From the NCBI GenBank assembly GCA_003864495.1, contig ML133436.1, positions 5,002,212 to 5,066,211 on the forward strand: a DNA stretch of 64,000 nucleotides. The letters are read 5' to 3'. The position numbers were made by a program, and so were the translations under genes. A model generated the notes under the pieces. The model made no database searches, was not told the origin of the DNA, and saw only the letters and a list, made by a program, of their open reading frames with translations. How positions within the stretch are numbered: the stretch's first letter is position 1; each line of letters begins with the position of its first letter. The stretch is from Nemopilema nomurai. Its lineage: Eukaryota; Cnidaria; Scyphozoa; Rhizostomeae; Rhizostomatidae. This document shows, one piece after another, positions 48,541 through 61,198 of this stretch.

Positions 48541-50359
48541 TCGTGACATTCGTATTGTGCCGATTGGCCTAGCTCTTCGACTCATTCCTAAATCTTCAAC
48601 GTCCTGGAAGAACTGCAAAAATGTAACACATTATATTTTTGGTGGCACATCGGTGAGATGTTTTCCATAAACGACCCATAAATATAAAAAACCATAAAAC
48701 CTTGAAGTTGTTCTTGAAAAGGATTTCAACTTGATCAAAGGGTCCTTTTTGAACTGTTTAATCTTCTTCAAAATTTTGAACATTTTAGAAAAAGATAAAA
48801 GAAGAAAATGATAAATAATATATTCACAGCCATCTATGCAAAATAAAAGAATTATCTGAAAGTAGCCCAATTCCCAAATTGTTCAAAATCTTACATGATG
48901 ACATTATTAGATTAGTATTTGCAAATAAATACATGAATGTAAAGTGATTAGCACTTCAGTAAGCTCTTCCCCAACCATTCTTCTTCGACACTCTGCATTG
49001 CTCCTGAAGAATTCCTTTTTTGAGATGTAAATCTACTGTACATAGGAAATCAATATTTGAAAATAGTTCCAGATTCCTAGTTCCTTCATAATTACTAACA
49101 TTATACTCGTAACAGCTAGCCTTAAGCACAAATATACTAATTTGATTCAGGAAATTTTTTAAATTTGTATTACCATGTTGGAAGTTTTAAACAGAACCAT
49201 CCTTGTTTTAATGTTGTATGGCTTCATTGTTGTTTTATGGAATGTAGTGTTGTCAGTTATTAATTTATTGGAGCAGAAGGATTCGGAAGATAAATTTAAG
49301 GGAATTTTTTTAGGAGATCACAACTTGTAGACCATGTAAAGAGCTATAAATATCTCAGGTGTGATCCAATCTGTACTTAGTTCTTCATCTGGTTTAAATA
49401 AAATTCTTTATCCACAAACACGTGGTCCCATTTTATATTTTGTGTCAGAGAATTGCCTATCAAAGAATTCAAACAAAGTCTTCTGAAACTCTCTAACTCT
49501 AAGTACTTTAAAAGAATATTTTCTCTTTATCAAAATCACATAATTCTATCTATATATAGAGAGACTGATAAAACTTTGTAACATACCATAACTTGTAATA
49601 GATATATTTAAGGATGACAGGTAAGATTCTTTAAGTCACTCAACAGAAATTCTTCTCTTTTTCTTTCTTGCCTACTTTAAAGCCATATATACTGAACATC
49701 AATTGCATCTAAATGTCCCTTTCACAATGTTAGGGGCTGCACCGCTTATCTAATAAGGTATAGCTTTATATTTGCAATAAAAGATGTCTATTCAGTATTT
49801 CCATATGTGTCTTTCTGTAGTGTTGATCAAACTCAGAACCACAAACTCAAAGCTGAACTTTCAGTGTCTTCATTAGTGGCATGGTAGCAAATAAACAATT
49901 TATTTTTCATGGGCAACAGAAATTGAGTTCAACTCATAGTTTCTTAAAATTTTAAGATTAAGTTCTTTCAGATCAATGCAGGGTATGCTGTGATCAATAG
50001 AACAATTTGATTCAACTTAGACCCTCCTACGACAAGAAACAACAATTCCATCAAAAAGTGACGCAAACATAAAAGGAAAATAGGGTTAAAGAGGTACTCC
50101 TGCAATTTAAGATCCAGTGGAGACGGATCTTAACAATAGAAAACGATATCGATTGGTTCGCTCATGTCTACATAACCTTACGTCTGGTTAAAGACTATTA
50201 CATCAAAAATCTCAAAAATTCCTTGACTGTAAAATGGGTCCCAAGTTGGATCGTTTACGTCAACTCTTACGTTTTCCAACTATAATAAGGCTTTCCAACC
50301 TATGGTGGGGCATCGCGCCCCCAACACCCCCTATTGTTTACGTGCCTGATCACAGGCTA
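48541..50359. other. Downstream flank of the MKKS-like gene
   Basis: AT-rich sequence with no gene. It contains the second copy of the dispersed repeat and would include the minus-strand 3' UTR of the MKKS-like gene. TTTATT at about 49909 is a possible poly(A) signal for that strand. Confidence 0.4.
49425..49790 (-). repeat. Dispersed repeat, copy 2 (inverted relative to copy 1)
   Basis: Reverse-complement match to 10815-11185. Similarity runs from the caattgcatctaaatgtccc block through aagaattcttctc-type sequence to the agagaattgcctat end. It is present twice in 64 kb, so it is probably a moderately repetitive family. Confidence 0.75.
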
Positions 50360-53300
50360 TTAACTGACATTTCCAGAAGAATGTTCCAAGGTTAGGCCTA
50401 CCCGAAGAATGATGTTGCAAAGCTCGAAGGCAGATGCAATGCATTTGCTTCGCAGGAACAGTGAATCAACAATGTCAGGGAAGCAAATAGCTACACGCTC
50501 CGACATTGCATCTTTCTTACTTTCTTTCTCTTGGTTGATAGTAGCCTTCTCATATTTCAAGTTTCTAAACTTCATCTCTTTGCTATATTTGACAGAGCAA
50601 CAGCAACAGCAGTAGTTCTCGTCCGTGACACAGCTTGGCTCAGAATTGGCGGGAAAGCACCAAAGGTGACGAACAGTATTGTCTACGTAACAGTCGCCGT
50701 TCGTTTCATGAAGACAGCAAGCTACACGTTCAAACGATTTTGCGATGCTTTTGAGAGCATTTCTCCAGTCCTCTGCAATTGATGAGATGAGAGTTTTACT
50801 TTTCTCCTGCATTATTTTGCATATATATACATGTTTTTCAACTAGGGCTGGAAGCACAACACAAAGCAAAAAAGTTTAAAGGAACAGTTGCAAAAAGATT
50901 CAAAAAATGCCTAAACAAATTCAAATAGAGAAACTAGAATAATATGTTATGAATCAAAGTACCAGGGTTCTCCTCTTATCTGAGCATGAACGATTTACTG
51001 ATGTGACATGCATCAGAATTTACAGAAAGATAGTCTTGATACAGAAAAGCAAGAAAATAATAGCAAAAAGTGGACAAAAGAAGCGTAGCACCACAAAAGG
51101 GGCACATTGGAGACTTCTTTTCTTAGTGGCCTCGAAATAGATCTTTATATCATATTATTTGAGTGACCATCATTTATATCATTGACTTGATAGAACTGAG
51201 ATGAAAGATGCTCATTTAAATGTTCATTCTGTAATACTGCTAAAAAATACCTTCATTGGAGGCCTTGTATCTTGTACAAAACAAGAGTTTCAAATCCTCT
51301 TCAGCAAGGCTGCGTACAAATGAGGCTATCTGTGTTTCAAAACACCCTCCTCCACATACAACTTTTGGATCTTGGACCAAGTTAAACAAACTTTTCTCTG
51401 CTGACAGTATTACTGCCTTGAGTTCCTCTAGAGTGTTTTCATCTTTGCCACAAAGCATCATGGTATGAACCTTTCTTTGACTGCTGGGTTGAACTACGAT
51501 GTACCTAGCGCAAAGAAAAAATCAAAGAAAACAATAGATGGCCTTCGGCTTGGGCAGGTGAAAAGAGTGGTAGTTCCAGCACCACAATTATAAAATACCT
51601 ATATTCTCAGTCATCATCATCTATTCGAGTTTCCTCGGGTCATGGCACGCCATCCACACTTGTCCTGCATGAGGGTTCTTATTTCCTCCGTCGATTCGAG
51701 GCCAGTGTCTCTCCTAAGAGAGTCCACGAATGTCAGTAGAAAGACATGAAAAAGACATCTGGCATCAATTGAAGATTTCAGACAGTCTATAATGCTAAGC
51801 CGATCAATACCATCGAGAACATTTAATTATCATGACGGTTGATTATAATGAAGGTTGGTTATAATAGAGGTTGGTTATAATGGAGGTTGGTTATAATAGT
51901 GATTGATGGAAAAATATTGAACATACATACATTAGGCAAGATAGGCATACAAAGAATATAATTACAATATAGCTAGCTTCTCCTTCTTTTCAGTTACTGT
52001 AGCAAAATATGAAGCATGCATGCAATAGTAGAATTTCAAATGTAGATACCTTTTACCTAAGAATTCTTGTACATAAATTTCCCTGATATAACCAATATTA
52101 GCCTCTGTTAATTGGTCAAAAGGGCTATCAACAGTCTTCACCTGAACCACATTGCAAAGGGCTGTTGTTGCTTGATATCCAAGTCTGTCAATAACTATAA
52201 CACCCTGAAATGGTGGGATTTCTGTTACAAAGGTAAATATAATCATAAAAATGTGAACAGTGAATCCATAAATTAACTTGTTTACTTAAAGGTTATTTAC
52301 AAAGGATATTCATGAATATAAAGACATTCATTTAATTTTTGTAAAACAAATACATTTAAAAATGCATGATTTCTAAAGATGCACATAATGTTTTTAATTC
52401 TTCAGCTATTTGGTCTTTTAAATGATACATGAGATGCAGAAATTAACCCAATGCATGACAATTTCTTAACATGATACATCGCAATGAAGCATAACAGCAA
52501 ACAAAGCCCAAGAATAGCTTTTGTGAAAACAGCATTTGTATATGGGATCCAGTATCCTTGACCAATATTATGAGCAAATTAAGCAGCAATCTAAAAGATT
52601 AATGTTCTTCCATGGAACTGTTTTTGTGCAGATTACAGAAATAGATAAGTAAATGGGCATTTAGGTAAACTGTTGTGTGAAATCTACGAAATTACTTAAT
52701 AGTTAGATACTAAAATACTTAAATACTATAAAAATAATTAGATTATAAAAGCCATACCTTCGTTTCAAGGTGTCTTCTCAGAGAAGGGTGTACAACTTTC
52801 TGGCAGAAAACAAGGCGCACACCACTAGCTATGACTGAGCCACCAAGGCTAAGCAATTGGTCATAAGTAATACCATCGACAACAGCCTTATTGGCTGGCC
52901 CCTGTGTGATGAGGCTGTCCACAACTGCAACAAAAAGATAGTTCTGTACCAAAATAAACACAGGTAAAGACACAGACTATATTTAAGAAAAACAACACTT
53001 TCTACAGGCCTTGCCATAAAAATAAGAGAAGATGGGATGTAAATCGCCCTCCTTACTGGTGCCATGTAGCCAGTTTTTACAATACTGGTTTGAAAATTGA
53101 GTACATATGAAAAGATACACATACTCAACAACTAATGGTATATTATATTGTTCCTAACATCATTTTTCAGCCTCAATTCTTACCTGAACCACATTTCAAA
53201 ACAATAAACAGATTAGGACTATAACGTAAAACAGGACCCTTCACATTAAGTGCTTAATTTGCAGAGGAAATAATAAAGGGGAAACCAAGAGGGCAGTGTC

Positions 53301-55544
53301 ATTAGAAAATAATCATCAGGGCAATACATCACCAAATACAGGCAATCACGCACCTCAAGCAGCAAGGCCTGTTCGTACAGCAATTCATAACTGCCCCTTT
53401 AAGCATGGGCAACACTAAATTGATTAAAGATGATTAGAAAAATGGCATTCAGACCTTATTTAACTTGGATGAGATGAGAACCATACATGAAAAAAACAAA
53501 TTATCCTCAATTACAGTAGGCTGAATTTAAGTATGGCAAAAGTGTACTAATAAGGCAAAACATCTTTAGGTCAACCTTTAAATCTAAAAAATTGTCAAAC
53601 CCTATTGTAATTTAACTTACTTGATTGATCTCCCGCTAAAGATGTGGCAAAAACAATGCTGGTGACAGAGCCATTCAATAACAAATGCAACCTGTTATTT
53701 GCTGCATCCATTGCTGTTAGTCTGATGGCAAATCCAGGAAAAACAAAAGATTCCATAACAGAGAGTCCTTCATTGAGCACAAGATTTATTCCATTCTTGT
53801 CAATCCCACAATGATTCTCAACTAGATTGCCAAAGAAGGCCTTAAATAAAAATTGTATATATTCAAACAGCAAAAGTTGTTTCAGGGGGGAAGTGAGTGT
53901 AATCATTCATGCCATTTGCATTAACAATAATGATTTCATAATCTACAACTGCTAAAACATTTATGTAGTTTGCCTAACTGCCTGGCTATACAATTAGACC
54001 AAGCATTTAACAACAGAATTCTCCAACAGTCTATTTAAAGGAAATTATATTAAAAAGCCTGTGATATTGATAATTATTGCCAAATTTGAAATGAAAATAT
54101 TGCTAATCTTAAAGGGAGTGATTGTGTGATTTCCAGTTATTATATCAAATCTAAAATGCAACCACTGTGTTAGGGGCAGTGCGGTATATCCATGGCAATC
54201 TACTGGGAACATTTCTCTTTCAAATCTTGGAAATTGCCACAACAATTGAAAACAATAATGTAACAATTCAGTTTGAGATCTCCAATTCACTCTCAAAACA
54301 TACATGTAAGGATTATACTGCTAATTGACCACTTGCCTTTAGGATGTTCAATGAAAGATGATTGACCTCCTTTGAAGAAAGTTGGCACACAGGCTTTGAT
54401 GCTACAATGGATCCAATGAATTTCATCATATCATCCAGCTTTCCGACATCAGCAGTCATGGCAAGATTCTGATTTTTCAGCCAAGCTGTTATCCTCTCCA
54501 ACATATAATTGTTTGCTGTGACACATAAACTCAGTGGAAGGTTGCTTTGAAGATGTTCTAGAAAAAGACTATAATGGCAATAGAGCTTAGTGCTAAAAAC
54601 AAACAAGCCTGTGACCCATTTAGAATAAAGACCTAAATTATTTAAGGAAATGTAGTTTGCTAAGAAAGAAAACAAAAAATATCAGTATGATGAAAATGAG
54701 CAAAAGAATTATTTAATGAATGCATACTATTATAGCACATACATTCAAGCAAATGTGCCTTTCATTCTCTCCAGCCTAATTTTTAAAAATGTGTGATAAT
54801 GCAAGTAAATAAAAAACAAGAAGACTGTTAACAACCTACCTTGTAGTTAAAGCAGCCAGAAACAAACCACCATCTTTGAAAACATGAAGATGAGATTTAA
54901 ACCCAGACAAGATAACTTGTGCAACAGCATTTGAAGAATAGAAGAAATCAAATATTTTTGAGGAAGTTGTTGTTATCATTGCATATCCCCCAGTCTTTGC
55001 CTGTAAGACCTTAAATCTGGAAGAAACACTGTAGTCATAAGTTTACTCTGCCATATTTCAATTCTAAGATTAACAGAGTAATGTATGCCTGTGGTAAAAA
55101 TTGAAGGATAAAGGTCTCACACTGACAATCTATTGTCTTCAAAAATTTGAAATAAATAAAAAATTATTGGATCCACACTGACAATGTCAACCAGACCGAA
55201 AGCCACCATCTTTGAATTTCTTCCTTTTATATAGATTGGTAGTGCGGGTACAGAAACTTGTTTTGGTTTGACACCTGGATTGATACCCAGGCAAAATGTG
55301 AAGAACAGTTTCATTTTTCAAGCTTCAACTAAACAGGAAAAGTGTGAGATATGCTAGGAGATGTGTGAAAGAATGACGCTTATAGAATACCATTACAAAA
55401 ATTAATCAAATTATTAGCAAAGACCACAAAGACTAGGAAAATTTACCTTCCATTGGGCCCAATACAGACTTTGACCAAATCCAGTATTTCCTGCACTGCT
55501 AACTTTGTTTCATCACTCTCTATGATCCTGACCATTGAAGCCAT
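50360..55544 (-). CDS. MKKS: MKKS/BBS6-type chaperonin-like protein, eight coding exons
   Basis: Exons from the start: 55447-55544, 54840-55016, 54337-54568, 53621-53840, 52758-52924, 52050-52204, 51251-51504, 50360-50847. All phases agree and give 596 codons (human MKKS has 570). Family blocks: VKVCIGPNGRF at the N-terminus, CQLSSKEVNHLSLNILKAFF, RLVFCQKVVHPSLRRHLETK, VIVIDRLG, GKRYIVVQP, VCGGGCFETQIASFVRS, and a C-terminal FPDIVDSLFL...ASAFELCNIILRVG that aligns with the end of MKKS. The ATPase signature GDGTT of true CCT subunits is replaced by KDGGLFLAALTT, as expected for MKKS, which assembles the BBSome at the basal body with BBS10/BBS12 and CCT rather than acting as a normal ATP-driven folder. 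The intron after exon 3 uses a GC donor. Exon 8 has a long Lys/Glu-rich insert and a run of five Cys. Confidence 0.93.
51836..51903 (+). repeat. 17-bp tandem repeat, 4 copies
   Basis: The unit ggttggttataatagag, with small changes, repeats in the MKKS-like intron between exons 6 and 7. Confidence 0.85.
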
Positions 55545-57129
55545 GTTTTATTCTTCAATTTTCTACTCACTTTCCTTTTCCTTGTACAACAAAACTTATC
55601 TTCATAGATAAATATTACATGTCAGTTGCAATTAAAACTAAGCATTCCATTTACCTATACGTAAACTTTGTTGGTAGCAGGGGTTGCTTCTGGACCAGAG
55701 CATTAGTTAGTAGGTCTATGGACCATAATGGATTTATTAGAAATGATGTTTAAGAGGATAAAGGCATATTTTAGCGTATGTACTGGAGGGTCATTTGCCC
55801 AACTAGGCCCTCCTCTTGCCCCACCACTGAGTAAAAATTACCCCACCAGTGATTGGGCCCATTTGAAAAAGTTGTGTTTTTATTATTTTTCAAGAACCTA
55901 GACATTCACCTGATACAATAAGAAATTGTTGCTTTTCACTACCTTTGGTCTCTTTTTTAAGAAAATCAAGTGGCGCATGATCGGTCTTCATTAAATTAAG
56001 CCACAATAAATAGCTTCCTACAGATTTCTTGGATGGTAAAAGCACCATATCCTTTGACCCAAGTTAAGCTGTAGTGAAATTCTTGAAATGAAAAAATGCA
56101 GAAACTCACAGCCAGATGCTGGACTTTTCAGAGATTGTCACTACATGAAAAAGTTTCACAGGACATCTACAGGCTGCTTGTGCTGTCTCATCTTATCATT
56201 GATAGACAGAGACAACATGTTAGGTTAAACTTAGATATAATAGTTGTTGAAATTGAAGTTTAAAAATATAATATTGAATTTAGGCCTCAAAACCCTATCC
56301 TTTGGTCTGTAATGTGGTAATATAAGCAACAGGAACCTAGCAATACGTCATTCATTACTTTATAAATTAATTGAAAGGAACGTTTATTTTAAAATTAATT
56401 AGAGCATCAACCTGCAAATGATTGGGCTTTTATTGCAAACTCTCTGATTTGTTTTGAGTTTGATGCTTATTCCAGAGTATGATATTTTGAGAGAGGAAAA
56501 TATGTTTCAACACACCGAGGGAGGACAATATTTCATTAATTTTGATATGGAAAAAATGGGCCCTTTTTACGTTTTGCCCCACCACTGAAAATTTCTTGTA
56601 GATTTGATTCTTAGCTCTCTGTTCCGAAAGCTCTAAGGCTGATTCTTTTGTTGGCATTCAATATTTGAAGAAAAACACTCAAGAAGAAGAGACATCGCTT
56701 TTAGGCACATTTTCATGCGATCGACGAACGAACAACTTCGAATTCTACAACGTGCTAAGTCATGTGCTACGAGTGTGACACTAGGCATGTGATAGGGGGT
56801 ATGGGAGCCAAGTTATGTTCAGATTATATAGTACTGCTTTTTTGCAGTGCATTTGAAATAATTTTCGTAGAACGTGAATAGAGAACGAAATTATCAGGAG
56901 TTTATGTCAAGGGGAGGTGGGAGGGGAGGCCATCCTTGAATAGTAGTGTATTAACACAATACATTTACGAAATAATGCCCTGCTTTAGAAACTCCATTGC
57001 TGCCAACATAGACATTTTCCACAGTTAAAGGTGTGTTTTAAATCATTTATAAGGGCGTTTCCTAAATGTCATACTTACCTCAAATCAAGCAAAGCAACTT
57101 TCCTAGGAACCCCTCTATGTCATACTTCC
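55545..57129. other. Upstream flank of the MKKS-like gene
   Basis: No gene seen. The presumed promoter lies just above 55544. Short poly-A-rich open frames here carry no family signature. Confidence 0.4.
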
Positions 57130-58568
57130 CAGTGGCGGATCCAGGGGGTGCAATGGGTGCTTGAGCACCGGTCAGATTTTCGGAGTTGTGTATCTGACCA
57201 AAGTTAATTTGTGCTTAAAATCAAGCTAAATAGATGTCACAAATTAAAACAAACACCTTCTACCAATAAGACATTCGATATTTCTTCCCTCTTTTACACG
57301 AAAATACCAAATTTCCATCTGAACTGCTTTGTTTTGCTGCGCTATAGTTTGCTATCAAAGTAGAGTATTTGCCGGAACAAGATTCTAACAGTACCTGAAT
57401 GCTGACCAATGTTGAAATTCTATTATCTGATTGTATTCCGAGCACCGGCGGGTCAGTAGAATAGAGTCCTCAAGAATGGAGCTAGCCAATCATCTATATC
57501 CTCACCGGTGCTCAAATCGAATATTAGCCAATTACTTGCATTTTCACCTCTGATGATGTCGAGCACCGGTCAGGTCGAAATAGCCAATAAACGATTAGGA
57601 TACTAAATGCTAGGATTCATTCGTACCTCATTACTGGGACGAGATGGATGATTGCAAGAATCTTCTGTCGTGCTTAGAAGATGCTCTTAAAAATGAACAG
57701 TTCGACGCTGTAAATAGAATTTAATTGGTGGCAATCGATGTGTTTGAGAAGGGGAGGCGAACATACCTTCGAGGTGCAATGGATGAGAATTTCATTGATT
57801 CATTTGCTGACTTTCAGCTTACCGATGGTGGGGAGAGCAAGAGAGGCCATGGCTTGAGACCTAACAGGTAACACCAACGCGCATATCGATTTAATATTTT
57901 GACAATTACAGGTTTTTGAGTCAAAATATTCATTTATTATTCTTCCGGCTGAAATACTCTATGCTTTTAAATGAACGCCAAATTTTAAATGATTAGTTGA
58001 ATTGCCAAAGGTTGGATAGTGTAAACGAAAAAGTGGATGTCAAAATAGCTGTTTCGACAAAGTGAAACTTTCTTATTAGAAGTTGGACGTGTTCAACTTT
58101 CGTCCAACTTTCTTCTATTTTATTCTTTAATCCTCCTTCGAACCTGTTGTCTTTAATGACGTGCACTGCACTTCAGGGTCTTCACTCCACCAGCCAGGTA
58201 ATTTTTTTGAACACGCTTTTAGTATAACACTAGATCACGTTTTGTTTATTTAGTTGTAAAAGTACGAATTATGTTCTGTTATGCTTGAAATATCAAGTTT
58301 TCTTGATTCGGCATACGAAACATTAAGAATATAAATTTCAAAACATGTTGTATCTACTCTTCTGTAAAGATCATCGAAACCGAATTAAATATAGGGTGTG
58401 GTAATTTTATCGGGTGTGGCACATTCAAAGTTGAGCACCGGTCAGAATTTGGTACAAAATGATCTTGAAAGTTAAAATAAATATTTTTTCATTGTTTCGA
58501 AAAATGGTAACTTTGGAATTCTTTAGTCCTGTCCGGCAAGACAAGCAGGACCTTTTGCTTCGCCACTG
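57130..58568. mobile_element. Possible hAT-like element remnant with gagcaccggtcag repeats
   Basis: The left end cagtggcggatccaggg and the right end gcttcgccactg form a short inverted repeat (CAGTGGCG). The first end resembles the hAT-like ends of the element at 14.9 kb. A gagcaccggtcag motif recurs near both ends and three times in between, partly inverted. No target duplication is visible (flanks atacttcc and aacatggg), so an end may be misplaced or the element old. Confidence 0.45.
57644..57867 (+). pseudogene. Broken first-exon-like frame inside the 57-58.6 kb element
   Basis: From an ATG at 57644 the frame reads MDDCKNLLSCLEDALKNEQF and on to a TAA, then continues open for nearly 50 more codons (VFEKGRRTYLRGAMDENF, GGESKRGHGLRPN) to a good AG|GTAACA donor at 57867. 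The composition on both sides of the stop is protein-like, so this looks like a first exon broken by one nonsense change. The family is not recognised. Confidence 0.4.
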
Positions 58569-59614
58569 AACATGGGAGCACCCATTATCGATTATATTCA
58601 AAACTGTACTAAATGTAGCTAGATCAAGCACCAAACCCACTTTGTAACAGCGTGCCCCTTTTCAGTGGCCACCCTTTTCAGCCAATAGGGGTAGGCGAGT
58701 CTTTGTTTTCTGGGCCCTGAGACTACATGTCATGCGCTGGAAGAAACTATTTTTTAGAAACTACAAGTAAATATAGATTTAGTCTCAAGTTTGACATTAT
58801 TTAACGATACTTAGAGCACAAAACATGTTTCGCAACTTTGAACAAAGTTCAAGGTCTCAGAAGTGGACCCTCCATCTATATCACTGCGGACATAATGGAA
58901 ATTGCGGGCGCATGCGCTATAGGAAGGAGTCCTTAAGGCCGTGATTCTGAACCGAAAAAAATTTGAAACTGGAGATTTTGAAAGACAAAATGTTTTTTTC
59001 TGTCCTTATTTTATGGCCTGCATTTTCTAGACAGCAAAGACAAATCTGACTAGTAGTTTCTAAATTATAAGAGTTTATGCTAGCAACGGCAAACCCATCT
59101 CGGTGCCAAAAAATGTTGACTAGCTGTAATCAACATGACAAGATAAGGAAGTGTTTAAAAAAAAGCTTTTTGAGATCGGCATTTGATTCTACAATAGTTT
59201 GTTTGACATTTAAGCAGGAATGCCTTATTTCCTGATTTGTTATTAGAAATAACAGCGAGTTGAATTCAAGTATAGTTTCAAGTTGCTACTAAAAACTAAA
59301 ATAAGCAGGAAAAATAAGAATCGAATGGCTGAAAAATGCTCAAACTAACCTTCACTAGTCTTAACCATACTACAAAGCCTTCACATGTTGCTGCTTTCAA
59401 TAAGTGAATCTGCTATCTCATTAAAAACATCATTTCAATGAACGATAAACAGCGTTGATCTCACGACCTCGGCATATCATCTATTTTTTGTGCATTACTT
59501 AGTCTTCAGAAACTCTCAAAACACGTCAAAGCTAGGCATCTTTCTTTCTGCATGTTTCAGTCTCCCTCATCCACCTTTCCACTTTTTAATTCCGGAGAGA
59601 ACAAGGAAACAACA
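58569..59614. other. AT-rich spacer between two elements
   Basis: No gene, RNA gene or clear repeat seen. Confidence 0.4.
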
Positions 59615-60589
59615 CCGAATGCTATTCAGACACAGAGAATGAGATTCAGAATGAGATTCGACTTTCAGAATGAGATTCAGAATGAGATTCGACTTTCAGG
59701 ATGAGATTCAATCCGAACCACGAAATACTAAAACTGTGTAAAACTTATTCAAAATCCTTGATTCCATTTTCCCTAAGTCATCCCCGTCTAGTTGCATTTT
59801 TCTGGACCATTATTATATACCAAAAATTTGAGAACTGCGGAAAAGAGCTTCGCGTTGTTTCCTGTCTATATATAGGAACCCTATGGTTGAAAAGGGGGCA
59901 TTTTCTCTTGCATGAAATAATCCACGATATCTTTTAAAAAATAAGCAATTCTCCAAATCTTTTCTGCGTAAAAAAGCACGATATTTGTTTTACTGAAAAT
60001 GATTTTACCTGATAACAAAAGCTATCGTTACCTGGAAGAACTCACTTGATTTTCCTCAGAATGAGATTCGATCCATTAGGCCCATTACATGTGAACAACA
60101 CAATTCATTTCACTGTATTGATGCTCAAAATCTTAATTTTTTCACCAAATCCATAATATTACAATAAAATAAGCAAACATATTCTCTCAAATGGGAATGT
60201 CTTCTACAAAGAACTTAAAACGTCTTCTTTGGAAATCGTACATTCATCAACGGTATCCCTGTACAGCGACGTCCATTTTCGAGAATGAGACTCGAATAAA
60301 AGTCACCGATATCTCCAGAACGAATTGACCAATTTCCAAATTTTCTTCGGCGTACACAGCTTTGTCACATTTGTACACGATAATTTTTAACTCAGCTACA
60401 CAATCCCGCTTTAAATAGTAGAAATCGCGGGAAGTTTCTCAGAATGAGATTCAGAATGAGATTCAATCCGTCCGCTCGCAAGTTCATCCGCATGTGACCT
60501 TGTTGACTATAGGGTTTCCGTCCTCGCGCACCACGGGACCAATCAACAAACCACTTGGATCGCACGCAGTCAATGATTCTCTACACACG

Positions 60590-61198
60590 ATACTGGACAT
60601 TTGCACTGGTCATGCACTGAACATTGCTCACTTGTTCAGTGTGTGGACATCCAGACAATTTTGGTAGTGGCAAAACGACTGAACATTGTCCAGTGAACTT
60701 TTACACTGTGGAAGAATGCGCGCGGGAAAACTAGCTACAAAACCTGCCAGGCTCGTAAAAATCGCCGTACTCGTGCTCTCTGCCATCGCTTTCCTCATCG
60801 GAATTAAAGTTAATATCTTCAGAAGACTCGTCGTTACCAATGAAATGCCTTTTCCTGCTCTTCGTCGAATTGAAGTTTAAAGTTGATTCCATTTCTTCCC
60901 ACGGTGTTTAAAGCTTGTTGAAGATTTGAATAATGGAAATAAATTTCTCGCCAAATCCAATCCATTACATTCATTGCGCGTGCGCGAACTGGACAATGTT
61001 CAGTAGAGTGGCAAAACGACTGAACATTTCTCTACAACATCTATGAACAAAAGAATTTTAATCCTGTCCACTGAACATTTTTGATTACCTTCAAAATCGA
61101 CTGAACAACACTCAACATCAAGAGATGGCAAAACGACGCAACATTTACGCTGGACATTTGTCCAGTGCATGTTCAGTGAAAATGTCCAGTCGTTTTGC
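60590..61198. repeat. Iterated TGGACATT / CTGAACATT motifs, possibly a nested element
   Basis: About a dozen copies of actgaacatt or actggacatt, in both orientations, cluster at two ends around a coding-like centre. ggcaaaacgactgaacatt at 60669 and the complement at 61180-61198 (ending cgttttgcc) could be the inverted ends of a 530-bp element nested in the larger one. Similar cores occur at 61012 and 61127. Confidence 0.6.
60744..60892 (-). CDS. Acidic first-exon-like frame within the nested element
   Basis: The ATG at 60892 opens an unbroken frame to an AG|GTTTTG donor at 60744. It encodes about 50 residues: a basic patch (STKSRKRHF) then acidic stretches (NDESSED, NSDEESDGREHEYGDF). Such acidic N-termini are common in first exons of DNA-transposon proteins such as piggyBac-like transposases, but no catalytic part is present here and the assignment is a guess. 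It could also be captured host sequence. Confidence 0.35.

Noticed and set aside
48233..48670. 145-codon plus-strand frame
   Set aside because: No recognised family or splice context; the opposite strand has better receptor-like content. Left as unresolved, not called as a gene.
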